From Bacteroidota bacterium (GTDB lineage Bacteria > Bacteroidota > Bacteroidia > AKYH767-A > 2013-40CM-41-45), in assembly GCA_016708785.1 (NCBI GenBank), contig JADJFC010000016.1, positions 62,001 through 126,000 on the forward strand: a stretch of 64,000 nucleotides of DNA, read 5' to 3'. Positions 35,148 through 47,800 of the stretch are shown here, one piece after another; the stretch's first letter is position 1; each line of letters begins with the position of its first letter. The notes under the pieces are model-generated. The model made no database searches and had not been told where the DNA came from. It saw only the letters and a list, made by a program, of their open reading frames with translations. Made by a program: the position numbers and the translations under genes.

Positions 35148-35363
35148 ATGACAGTACGAACTATTCTATTTATCTGCGCAATTATGTTGTTTTCTTGCAA
35201 AAATAGTGAAAACAAGGATAATCAGATGCAAAGTGATTCATTGAAAACCGAAAGCACCGGCAAAGTAGAAAGTGAATACACTTGTCCAATGCATCCTCAG
35301 GTCATTACTAAATCGCCTGGTAAATGTCCGGAATGCGGAATGGAATTGCAGGTTAGAAGTTAA
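35148..35363 (+). CDS. Small lipoprotein with heavy-metal-binding (HMBD) motif
   Basis: The ATG at 35148 is preferred over the in-frame one at 35115, because it begins a lipoprotein signal (MTVRTILFICAIMLFSC). The mature peptide of about 55 residues has a polar linker and then the metal-binding motif YTCPMHPQ...SPGKCPECGMEL. That motif is also found at the N-terminus of CusB-like adaptors and in copper-ATPase-associated proteins, with Cys, Met and His as likely ligands for Cu or similar metals. Here it is a stand-alone 71-residue protein without an efflux operon nearby, so a metal-sequestering role in the periplasm is the simplest guess. Confidence 0.78.
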   Translation: MTVRTILFICAIMLFSCKNSENKDNQMQSDSLKTESTGKVESEYTCPMHPQVITKSPGKCPECGMELQVRS

Positions 35364-35764
35364 GTAAATAGAATCCCGATAGGTTTCGGGATGCAGAATG
35401 GGTAAAAGTTTTTTTAATCCGTAATACACAATCCGTAATACACAATCCGTAATACACAATCCTTAATACACAATCCGTAATACAAAATCCGTATTCAGAA
35501 ATTTTTCATTTTTCATTGAGTTTTCGTTGTCGATAAAAAAATATTATCGAACAAGTGTTTAATTTTTTAATTAATTGAATAAAGTGTCCCAAAGTGCCTA
35601 TTAATAAAGGGTTTAGAATAAAGTGTGAATTAATTTGCGAAGTTATTGTCTATATTTGCCTAATAATTATTTCCACTTACCAAATATTAATTTATTCCAC
35701 ACCATGCGAGTTATATTTGATAAGTGATTTGAATTAGAGTAAACACACATTTACACACACACAA
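35364..35764. other. Intergenic region with 14-base tandem repeat
   Basis: No gene is seen in 401 bases. They contain the hairpin ATCCCGATAGGTTTCGGGAT (35373-35392) behind the metal-binding lipoprotein gene. After it come about five copies of the 14-base unit CCGTAATACACAAT (about 35418-35490), with single-base variants. A TATATTTG box (35651-35658), matching TAnnTTTG, may be the -7 element of the downstream secreted-protein gene; no good -33 box is seen. Confidence 0.7.
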
Positions 35765-37750
35765 ATGAGACCTGCTTTTAGAGTTAAGGCCTTTTTATTG
35801 AACTGTTTTTATTTTTTTTCAAAGCAGTTTAGAATTAATATTTCACGCAAGTTAATTTTACTTGTAGTGGCTTTTTTGATCAATGTATCTTCTTTTTCCC
35901 AATGTGTTTCAGCTGTTCAAGGAAGTTCTTTTATTATTAATATGGGATTTTCTCCGCAGAGTAATGCTACCGGATTAAAACCTTACGGGATGATCTATGA
36001 TTTGATTTCAAATTATAATGTTCCGATCCTATGGTGTATTAAGCCTACTAAATCAAAAGACGGAGCAGATTTTACTTATAATTGGTCGGGCTATTCCGGT
36101 GGAACATTTGTGGTTCCTGCGCAATTCATTGATGCAGCAGTAACAGCGAGGATAACTTACTGGTTGACTCAAGGGGTGCAGGGTACCTATGCTATTGCAG
36201 GGTCATTTACCCCTGTAGTTTATGATACAATTACATCATTTCCTAAAGTAATGATTGATAATCTGTCGGGAAATCAAAATATAATTACCGGTTATTATGC
36301 AAATGCAGGAATTCCATTATCAGCTTATGTATTAGGAATACCTTCCACGCTTAATGGTTGTATTGATATTTGGACGAATCCTCACGATGAGCCTACATGG
36401 GCAACTCATGGTTATCTATATAATTTTGTAACTACTTTCAAAGGAAATATTTGGGCGCAATGCCATGAAGTGAGCATTATGGAGAATGTGCAGAATCCGG
36501 TGTTCCCATTTCAGAAGCTGAATTTTTTATCGACAACAGGCTTGCAGTGTTACAGTGCCGGAAATTGTGGCGCGGCAGCAGCACATGCGAACAATCCAAT
36601 ATTGCCTGAGACATATCAGTATCCAGCTGATCTAATTATGCAGTTTGTAGGAACACTAGGTGGTGCTACACAGAATGGATCAGAACAATGGTATATTCCG
36701 AATGCAGGTGGACAATGGTATCCGACTACAAGAAGAGGTGTACGGACCGGAAATGGAACATCACCTGAAGAAGGTGGATTACTTGTTTATGCGCGGGCTT
36801 ATGGGAATGCTGCAAATGGGACAGTGATGTAGGAAGGCGGAGACAATTTGAATAATTCAGGTACTGCAGCAGAACGTGTACAAGCGCAACGAGCTTATTT
36901 TAATTTTGTATTGCTTACCGGCAAGCAAAAAAGACTTGCCGTATCAACAACTGCTCCTGCATCCTTTGCATCAGGTTTTTCATATCCGGTTTCGGCAAGT
37001 GTAACATCAGGTACTGCGCCTTATACCTATCAGTGGACAAGTACAGTAGGAGGAACATTTACCGGGGGAAATACTGCAAACGCTGTATATACTGCTCCGT
37101 TTTCATTGGTTGATACGATAGCAAATATCAGGATTCGTGTAACGGATGCATGTGGGCGAGTGAACATTAAACTCATTTGTGTACCAATAAATGCATCGCC
37201 GCTTCCGATAGACTTATTATCATTTACGGCAGTGCCAAAAAAAGATGCAGTAAAAGCAGAATGGTGTACTGCCAGTGAGATTAACAACGATTATTTTTCT
37301 TTGGAGAGAAGTGAAGATGCTAGAAGTTTTGAGAGTATTGCAACCATTGAAGGCAAAGGGAATTCGACTATCAAGCGCGATTATTCTTTTTTAGACAGAT
37401 CTCCACTTGCAGGACTTTCATATTACAGATTAAAGCAAACGGATTTTGATGGACAATTCTCTTATTCGGAAATTGTGCCTGTAAAATTCAATGGCAGTGG
37501 TTTTGTTGTATTTCCTAATCCGGCTTACAACAATGTAACAATACTTGTCGATCAGACTCGGGAAGATAAAATTTCAGTTCAATTGGTTGATTTCTCCGGT
37601 CGAATAGTTTACCTGAGAACAATTAATTTTAAAGCAGCCAATTCAAATAAGTTTGAGCTCGATGTTTCAACTTTTGCCCGTGGCATTTATCGGTTGATCT
37701 GTACTTCTGAAACCGCCACCTTTGTAGAACCGTTGGTTCTTCACGAATAG
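35765..37750 (+). CDS. T9SS-secreted protein interrupted by an in-frame TAG
   Basis: Read through, this is a 661-residue secreted protein with a long signal region (SP end near VNVSSFSQC) and a domain of about 330 residues with INMGFSPQSNATGLKPYGMI and GNIWAQCHEVSIMENV. I associate the latter with a Bacteroidota family resembling glutamine-amidotransferase-like folds. Next come a PKD-like segment (SVTSGTAPYTYQWTSTVGG) and a typical linker (WCTASEINNDYFSLERS). A type A T9SS sorting domain closes the protein (VVFPNPAYNNVTILV to FVEPLVLHE). A TAG at 36830-36832 splits it in the same frame, at ...NGTVM*EGGDN.... The family has Tyr there (VMYE), so TAT/TAC to TAG, by error or mutation, is likely. 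The function is unknown. Confidence 0.82.
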
Positions 37751-37914
37751 TTTCAATTCACTTTGAATAATCAACTTTCTGTTGTTTGAATTTTTCAAAT
37801 AGCCGTATGATTTTGTGGATTAATATGAAGTAATTTTAAACCTGACAATACAATCAATATTGTAGCGTTAATAATTCACCACTCTCTGTTTTTGTGGTTA
37901 ATCCCGATTCCAAT

Positions 37915-38241
37915 ATGTTGAAGTATAAAAAAAGGATATTTATCGGTTTATTCGTCATAGGTTTGTTTTCCTCACCTGCAATTTCAAATGCGCAAGATGT
38001 TGATGCACGCTCTCCCAAGCCGAACAGTGGAAGCAGCCAACAAATAAAGGCAGATAAAAAGAAAGAGAAGCAGAAAAAAGAAGCCGCAAAAGGAATCGAA
38101 AAAGGGAAGCAGCGCCACGAAAAACTCCAGGCGAAGAATACAAAGAAAATGATGAAGAAAAGTAAGCGTAAATCAAAACGCTATAATGATGGAAAAGGGG
38201 AACCGTTTTTTAAGAGACTATTTACCAAAAAACACCACTAA
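37915..38241 (+). CDS. Small secreted lysine-rich protein
   Basis: The protein is 108 residues from the ATG at 37915; an upstream ATG at 37894 would add seven residues before the signal. A signal peptide (MLKYKKRIFIGLFVIGLFSSPAISNAQ) is followed by a strongly basic mature region (runs such as KADKKKEKQKKEAAKG and KKMMKKSKRKSKR) ending in FFKRLFTKKHH. No family is recognised. The high charge suggests binding to nucleic acid, acidic polysaccharide or lipid A at the envelope, but this is speculation. It stands alone between the T9SS protein and the adhesin region. Confidence 0.68.
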   Translation: MLKYKKRIFIGLFVIGLFSSPAISNAQDVDARSPKPNSGSSQQIKADKKKEKQKKEAAKGIEKGKQRHEKLQAKNTKKMMKKSKRKSKRYNDGKGEPFFKRLFTKKHH

Positions 38242-38811
38242 ATTTAGTGAATAGTGAATAGTGAATAACGAATTACTAAGAATGAAGTTGAGTTAACTTT
38301 TGCAAGTTTCCAATAAGGGTATAATCGACCCATTTTTCATTCTTCATTTTTCATTATAAAGGAAGTTTACTTCAAGTTATTACCCGGATTTCTTACAGAT
38401 GAGAGATTCGAAACATATTTGCAAAATACCTTGCTATCGTTTTTTTATTTTTGGATTGGATGGATACTCTTTTTTCTGAAAATTTTATTTGCACATTTTG
38501 TGTAATGTATTTATTGTTATTTCCGGATATATTTAAATTAAAGTAATTGTTAAAATTATTCATGTTATTTAATTAATTAATCATAGAAATTTCTGAAATA
38601 AGCCATAGATGGGCGGTTTGGGGGCATATAATAAATATGATTTTAATTAAAAACCTGTAAACCGCATCAAATAAGGCTTTCAGCGCATAGCACCTTGTGT
38701 TTACCAATCGCAGTGCGCCATTCGCCAAATAATTACTATGGTTTTGTATAAAAAACTTTCTGTGCCGAGTATGAAGAACTATTTTCGTATTTATATACTC
38801 AATTTACTCAC
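38242..38811. other. Long non-coding leader region of the giant adhesin
   Basis: No gene is visible in 570 AT-rich bases. The left end has degenerate heptamer units (GAATAGTGAATAGTGAATAA). Near the right end TATTTTCG (38780-38787) with TTTC 19 bases upstream (38757-38760) is a candidate promoter, 24 bases before the adhesin start. Nothing else can be assigned. Confidence 0.5.
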
Positions 38812-41800
38812 ATGAGCACAATTACACACAAAAACTGTTCAGGGTCTAATCTATTTATAGACCGAACACACCACAAATTGTCAGTAAAGACATCTGCCAC
38901 ACACAGATTGCTCTTATCGATCTGGCAAACACTTTTTGGAAAACGCACAGGACATGCATTTCCTAAAATCGCCGGACTATTTTTAGTCGGGATTTTGTCT
39001 TATCAACAATCATCAGGGCAACAACTACTCGATAATTTTAATCGAGCGAATAGTAATACGGTTGGTACTGGTGTGATTGGTTCAGCATGGACAGAAGATG
39101 AAAATCAATCTTCTTACGCAACAATTTCATCAAACACGGTTTCGATCGGCGGTAACAATGATGATAGAGATTACATTTATCAGGATATGACGTCGTTTTA
39201 TCAAACAACGCTAGGTTCAGGAACCGGTATTTTGACATGGCAATTTAACATGCGTCAGAATAATGGAAGTCCTTCCGGTTTTGATAATAATGAAATAGGT
39301 GTTGCCTTTGTTCTTGGCTGTGACAATACAAGTTTCACTTCAGGAAGTGGTTATGCGGTTGTGTTAGGTAGTAGTTCAAATAATGACAATATTCGTCTGG
39401 CCAGATTTGGTGGTGGCTTAGATGCAGATAACAATATTACATCTTTCATTACAGGTAGCACTGATTACTCGACAGAATATTTTGCAATTCGTGTAACTTA
39501 TAATCCGACAGGAAATCTTTGGTCTCTGTATGTTGCAACCAGTGGATCATCATTCCCTGATCCTGCTTCAGCAACTTATACGCAGATTGGATCGACTACT
39601 GCAAATAATACTTATACCGGTAATAATCTAAGATATTTAGGTTGTTTGTTCAACCATGGTGGCAATAGTGATCGTGGTACATTTGACAACGTTTATATTC
39701 CCAATCCAATTCCTAATATTACGACTCAACCATCAGCTTTAACACGTTGTACAGGAACAAGTGCGACCTTCACAGCAGCAGCTTCTTATGATACAGGAAT
39801 TCAATGGGAAAAACTTATTGCTGCAGTTTGGACGCCTATTGGTGGCGCAACAAGCAATTCTTATACGATCAATCCGGTTGCATTGGTTGATGCGGGTGAT
39901 TATAGAGTAGTATATACAAACAGTGCAGGTACTGCAACTTCAAATGTTGTTACACTCACTGTAAATGATGCAGCAGTGGGAGGAACAGTTACCAGTTCTG
40001 CTACCGTTTGTTCGGGAAGTAATTCCGGAACACTTAACCTTTCCGGTGAAACAGGTTCAATCACTCGATGGGAATCTTCAACGAATGGTGGTGGTTCCTG
40101 GAGCCCAATTGTAAATACAACAAATTCTTATACCTATACGAATGTAGCGACAACTACTCAATATCGTGCATTCATTACAAATGGTGGTACGTGTACAGCG
40201 ACTTCAATTGTTGCTACGATTACAACAGTTCAACCGACGCTTTACTCAGTAACCGGTGGTGGTGCATATTGCACAGGTGGAACCGGTGTAGTAGTGGGAT
40301 TAAGCGATTCTGAAACAGGTCATGATTATGAACTTTATCTAGGTGGAGCACCTCTTGGCTCACCAGTGGTGGTTGCAGGTACAGGAAATGCAATATCGTT
40401 TGGATTGCAAACAGATGCAGGTAACTATACAGTCGTTGCAACCAATACGACTTTAGGTTGCACAAGAACGATGACAGGAAGTGTGAATATTACAATTAAT
40501 CCGGAACCAATTGGTGGAACTATTGGAGGTCCTGCAGTTGTGCCGGTTTGTTTAGGAAGTAATTCAGGAACACTTACATTATCAGGTCAGGTTGGAACTA
40601 TTGCATGGCAATCTTCAACGAATGGTGGTGGACTTTGGACGAATACCGGAAATTCAACAACTTCTCAGACATATACAAATTTATCATTGACTACACAGTA
40701 TCGTGCTGTGTTGACAAATACAGGATGTGCAAGTGCAACTTCAAATGTTATTACAATTGTAGCCGCACAGGCTTCTTTATTTAATGTAACAGGTGGTGGA
40801 TCTGCGTGTGCAGGTGGAGCTGGTGTTTTGGTAGAATTGGATGGTTCAGAAATTGATGTAGATTATCAACTAAAGAATGGAGTCTCCAATGTTGGTTCTC
40901 CAATATCCGGAACAGGTAATCCACTTTCATTTGGATTGCAAACAGCAGCCGGTACATATACAGTTGTAGCATCAATTCCCTCAATTGGAAGTTGTACAAG
41001 AACAATGACAGGTAGTGCAGTTATAACCATTGTAGCTCTTCCAACAGTTACTGCGAGTTCATCAAATCCTGTTATTTGTGGACCTGGTTCAACTTCGCTT
41101 TCTTCATCAGGTTCTTCAAACAGTCAGACATCGGTAACATTTAATAACTCAACACCGGCAGCAGGAACATCAATTCCGAACATCAGCGCAACAGGAGTTA
41201 CTTCTACTATAACAGTGTCCGGTGCTCCTGCAACAATGGCGCAAGTAACAAGTTTTTCAGTTCGAATTAGTGCCAATCATACAAATGATGGTGAGTTTGA
41301 AGCTTATCTAGTTAGACCGGGTGGAACAGCATTGTCAACTTCATCAAATGGAAATTATGCCAATACCATCACAGCAGGTAGTTCAGTTTGTTTAGTTGCT
41401 GACGTTGGTACAAATGGCGATAATTTTGTAAATACAGTTTTTTCTGATGCTGCTTTGCAAACTTGTGATCAAGTCAACGTAGCTCCTTTTACCGGTACAT
41501 ATAAACCGGAAGATTTATTTGCTACATTAACCGGTAATCCAAATGGAGTTTGGACATTGAAAATGTTGGATGATGGTGGTTTCGGAAGTTCAGGTACCTT
41601 CCAAAACTGGTCAATCACTATTGGCACAGAAGATGGTTTAACTTATACATGGACTTCAACTCCATCTGGTTTTTCAAGTTCACTTGAAGATCCGGGAACA
41701 GTGTCTCCAATAGTAAATACAGATTACCATGTAACCTATACAAATGCTGTTACAGGTTGTACAGCTACATCAACAACATCAGTACTTGTTGGTCCTGCTT

Positions 41801-44800
41801 TAACAGCATCTTGTTCTGTAGTAACAAATGCAAGTTGTTTCGGATCGGCAGATGGTGAAATCGATGTTACTGCAGTTGGAGGAACAGCTCCACTTACAGG
41901 AACAGGATTACAGTCCGGTTTGACGAATGGAACATACACATATACAGTTACAGATGATATTGGATGTACATCAACTTGCTCATCGACTATAACAGTTGCC
42001 GACAATGTTGATCCTGTGTTTTCAGGTTGTCTTTCAAGTTTTAGTATCAATAACGATCCGGGAATGTGCGGTCAGTATGTTTCTTGGACAGATCCTACAG
42101 CAAGCGACAATTGTTCAGTTTCTTCATTCACGCAAACTCATACGAGTGGAAGTATATTCCCAATTGGTACGACAACCGTAACATACACAGCAGTGGATCC
42201 TTCAGGAAATCAGGCAGTATGTTCGTTTGACGTTACAGTTGTTGATGCGGATGCCCCGTCAATAACTTGCCCTGCAAATATTACAGTAAATAATGCATCA
42301 GGTACATGTGGTCAGGTAGTTACTTTCAGTGCCTCAGCACTTGATAATTGCTCAGCTACTATTTCATATTCACCAGCTTCAGGTTCTGTATTCCCTGTTG
42401 GGACAACAACTGTGACAGCCACAGCAACAGATCCTGCCGGAAATGCTGCAAGTTGTAATTTCACGGTGACTGTTGTTGACAATGAACTTCCTGTCTTTAC
42501 CGGTTGTCCTGGGACTATGGTAGAATACACAAACGGGTCTTGTGACAAGATCGTTACATGGACGCCTCCGGTTGCAACAGATAATTGTGCCGGACTAACA
42601 GTAACATCAGATTATAATCCGGGCGATTTGTTTCAGATGGGAATTACAAGCGTAACCTATACTGCAACAGATGCTGCAGGAAATATAGAATATTGTTCAT
42701 TCGATATCTTTTTACTAGATAATGAAAACCCTGTGATCACTTGTCCGGCGAACATTTCTGTTCCTGCAAGTGCAAGTGGTTGTTCAGCGGTAGTAACTTA
42801 TAGTGCAAGTGTTACTGATAATTGTTCAGCAAATATCACTTATTCACCAGCATCCGGTTCAACTTTCCCTGAAGGTACAACAACAGTAACTGCAACAGCA
42901 ACTGATGCATCTAACAATGTTTCAACTTGTCAGTTTACAGTTACAGTAGTAAATGACCTGACAGCATCTTCTTCTGCTACATCGATTTTATGTAACGGCG
43001 GATCAGCAACAGTAACAGTATCGGCAACCGGCGGAACAGCACCATATACAGGTGACGGTTCATTCACGGCATTAGCAGGAACACATACCTATACAGTGAC
43101 TGATGCTAACGGATGTTCTTCATCAACAACAATTACAATTACTGAACCTGCTGCACTTGTAGCTTCATCTTCTGCAACAGCGATTCTATGTAACGGAGGT
43201 TCAGCAACAGTGACAGTATCAGCATCAGGCGGAACAGCGCCATATACAGGTGAAGGTACATTCACTGTAACAGCGGGAACATATACTTACACAGTAACCG
43301 ATGCAAATGGTTGTTCAAATACGACATCAATTACAGTAACAGAACCGGCAGCAATTGGCGCTTCTTCTTCAGCAGCTGCAATTCTTTGTAACGGAGGTTC
43401 AGCTATAGTAACAGTAACTGCAACAGGCGGAACAACTCCTTACACAGGAACAGGTTCGTTTTCTGAAGTAGCAGGAACGTATACTTACACCGTAACAGAT
43501 GCAGGTGGTTGTTCTGCTACCACTTCAGTTACACTTACAGAGCCAAGTGCTCTTTTAACATCATCATCAGCCACTACGATTATATGTAACGGTGGATCAG
43601 CAACTGTAACGGTATCTGCAACAGGCGGAACAGCTCCTTATACAGGTGACGGTTCATTCACGGCATTAGCAGGAACACATACTTATACAGTGACTGATGC
43701 CAACGGATGTACTTCATCCACAACAATAACAATCACAGAACCAACAGCAGTAGTTGCATCAGCATCTTCCACTTCGATTTTATGTAACGGCGGATCAGCA
43801 ACAGTAACGGTATCAGCAACAGGCGGAACAGCACCATATACAGGCGAAGGTTCATTTACTGAAGTAGCGGGAACATATACGTACACAGTAACGGATGCAA
43901 ACGGATGTACAGGATCAACAACGATTACGGTAACAGAACCTGCTACACTGGTAGCATCATCATCTGCAACTTCGATTCTTTGTAACGGAGGTTCAGCAAC
44001 AGTAACAGTATCAGCAACAGGCGGAACAGCTCCTTATACAGGAGCAGGTTCATTCACTGAAGTAGCCGGTACTTATACGTACACTGTAACAGATGCAAAC
44101 GGATGTACTTCATCGACATCAATTACGTTGACAGAACCGACAGCTTTAGTTGCATCATCAACAGCAGGAACGATCCTGTGTAATGGTGGAACAACATCAG
44201 TTGTGGTATCAGCAACAGGCGGAACAGCACCATATACAGGTGAGGGTTCATTCACAGTATCTGCAGGACCATATGCATTCACAGTAACAGATGCTAACGG
44301 TTGTACATCAACAACAACAGGTACAGTAACAGAACCAACAGCAGTTGTTGCTTCATCTTCTGCCACTGCGATTTTATGTAACGGTGGATCAGCAACAGTA
44401 ACGGTATCAGCAACAGGCGGAACAGCACCTTATACAGGTGAAGGTTCATTCACAGTAGTTGCAGGTACTTATTCATATACGATAACCGATGCAAACGGTT
44501 GTACAGGATCAACAACGATCACGGTAACAGAACCGACTACACTGGTAGCTTCGTCTTCTGCCACTGCGATTCTTTGTAACGGCGGATCAGCAACAGTAAC
44601 GGTATCAGCAACAGGCGGAACAGCTCCTTACACAGGAACAGGGTTCATTCACTGAAGTAGCAGGATCTTATACATACACAGTAACGGATGCCAACGGATG
44701 TACTTCATCGACATCAATTACGTTGACAGAGCCAACAGTTTTAGTTTCATCATCAACAGCAGGAACGATTCTTTGTAATGGTGGAACAACATCAGTTGTA

Positions 44801-47800
44801 GTATCAGCAACAGGCGGAACAGCGCCATATACAGGTGATGGTTCATTCACAGTATCAGCAGGAGCTTATTCATACACAGTAACAGATGCGAACGGTTGTA
44901 CATCAACTACAATAGGCACAGTAACAGAGCCGTCAGCTTTAGTTGCATCATCAACAGCAGGCGCGATCCTTTGTAATGGTGGAACAACATCAGTAGTAGT
45001 ATCAGCAACAGGCGGAACAGCACCATATACAGGTGAAGGTTCATTCACTGTATCAGCAGGTGCTTATTCTTATACAGTAACAGATGCTAACGGCTGCACA
45101 TCAACAACAGCAGGTACAGTAACAGAACCCGGCAACATTGGTTGCTTCTTCATCTTCTACTGCAATTCTATGTAACGGTGGATCAGCACCAGTAACGGTA
45201 TCAGCAACAGGTGGAACAGCTCCTTATACAGGTGAAGGTTCATTCACAGTAGTTGCAGGAACATATTCTTATACAGTAACGGATGCAAACGGTTGTACAG
45301 GATCAACAACGATCACGGTAACAGAACCAGCTACATTGGTAGCTTCGTCTTCTGCAGCAGCGATTCTTTGTAACGGTGGTTCAGCAACAGTAACAGTATC
45401 AGCAACAGGTGGAACAGCACCATATACAGGTGATGGTTCATTCACTGTATCAGCAGGTGCATATTCTTATACAGTAACCGATGCTAACGGTTGTACTTCA
45501 ACAACAACAGGTACGGTAACAGAACCGGCAGCTTTAGTTGCTTCATCAACAGCAGGAGCGATCCTTTGTAATGGTGGAACAACAACAGTAGTAGTATCAG
45601 CAACAGGTGGAACAGCACCATATACAGGTGAAGGTTCATTCACTGTATCAGCAGGAGCATATTCTTATACAGTAACAGATGCCAACGGTTGTACATCAAC
45701 AACAACAGGTACAGTAACAGAACCAACAGCAGTTATTGCTTCTTCATCTTCTACTGCAATTCTATGTAACGGTGGATCAGCAACAGTAACAGTTACTGCA
45801 ACAGGCGGAACAGCACCATATACAGGTGAAGGTTCATTTACTGTAACAGCTGGAACATATACATACACAGTAACGGATGCAAACGGTTGTACAGGATCAA
45901 CAACGATCACGGTAACAGAACCGGCTACACTGGTAGCTTCATCTTCTGCAGCAGCGATTCTTTGCAACGGCGGATCAGCAACAGTAACGGTATCAGCAAC
46001 AGGTGGAACAGCTCCTTACACAGGAACAGGTTCATTCACGGAAGTTGCCGGTACATTTACGTACACAGTAACAGATGCAAACGGATGTACTTCATCGACA
46101 TCAATTACGTTGACAGAGCCAAGTGCTCTATCAGCAGCATCATCTGCAACATCAATTTTATGTAACGGTGGATCAGCAACGGTAACAGTTACTGCAACAG
46201 GCGGAACAGCACCATACACTGGTGACGGTTCATTCACGGCATTAGCAGGAACACATACTTATACAGTGACGGATGCCAACGGATGTACAGCATCTACAAC
46301 AATAACGATCACAGAACCAACAGCAGTAGTTGCATCATCTTCTGCAACATCAATTTTATGTAACGGCGGATCAGCAACAGTAACGGTATCTGCAACAGGC
46401 GGAACAGCACCATATACAGGTGAAGGATCATTCACTGTATTAGCAGGTCCATATTCATTTACAGTAACCGATGCGAACGGTTGTACTTCAATAACAACAG
46501 GTACAGTAACAGAACCGGCAGCTTTAGTCGCTTCATCAACAGCAGGATCGATCCTTTGTAATGGTGGAACAACAACTGTAATTGTTTCCGCAACAGGTGG
46601 AACAGCACCATATTCTGGTGATGGTTCATTCACTGTGTCAGCAGGCGCTTATTCTTATACAGTAACTGATGCGAATGGTTGCGTCAACAACAACAGGTAC
46701 AGTAACAGAACCGACAGCTTTAGTCGCTTCATCAACAGCAGGAGCGATCCTTTGTAATGGTGGAACAACAACAGTAGTTGTTTCAGCAACAGGTGGAACA
46801 GCACCATATACCGGTGATGGTTCATTCACTGTATCAGCAGGTGCTTATTCTTATACAGTAACAGATGCGAACGGTTGTACGTCAACAACAGCAGGTACAG
46901 TAACAGAACCGGCAGCTTTAGTTGCTTCATCAACAGCAGGAGCGATCCTTTGTAATGGTGGAACAACAACAGTAGTTGTATCAGCAACAGGCGGAACAGC
47001 ACCATATACAGGTGAAGGTTCATTCACTGTATCAGCAGGTGCTTATTCTTATACAGTAACAGATGCTAACGGTTGTACTTCAACAACAACAGGTACGGTA
47101 ACAGAACCGACAGCAGTTATTGCTTCATCTTCTGCAACTGCCATTCTATGTAACGGCGGATCAGCAACAGTAACGGTATCAGCAACAGGCGGAACAGCAC
47201 CATATACAGGTGAAGGTTCATTCACAGTAGTAGCAGGAACATATACGTACACAGTAACGGATGCAAACGGTTGTACTTCATCAACAACGATCACAGTAAC
47301 AGAACCGGCTACACTGGTAGCTTCGTCTTCCGCAACAGCTATTCTATGCAACGGCGGGTCAGCAACGGTAACGGTATCAGCAACAGGCGGAACAGCTCCT
47401 TATTCAGGAACAGGTTCATTCACTGAAGTAGCGGGTACTTATACGTACACAGTAACAGATGCAAACGGATGTACTTCATCGACATCGATTACGTTGACAG
47501 AGCCAAGTGCTCTTTCTGCATCGTCATCTGCAACTTCGATTCTATGTAATGGAGGTTCAGCAACGGTTACAGTTTCAGCAACAGGCGGAACAGCACCATA
47601 TACAGGTGACGGTTCATTCACGGCATTAGCAGGAACACATACGTACACAGTGACCGATGCAAACGGATGTACTTCATCAACAACGATTACAATTTCAGAA
47701 CCAACAGCAGTAGTTGCATCATCTTCTGCAACTGCCATTCTTTGTAACGGTGGTTCAGCAACAGTAACGGTATCAGCAATAGGTGGAACAGCTCCTTATA

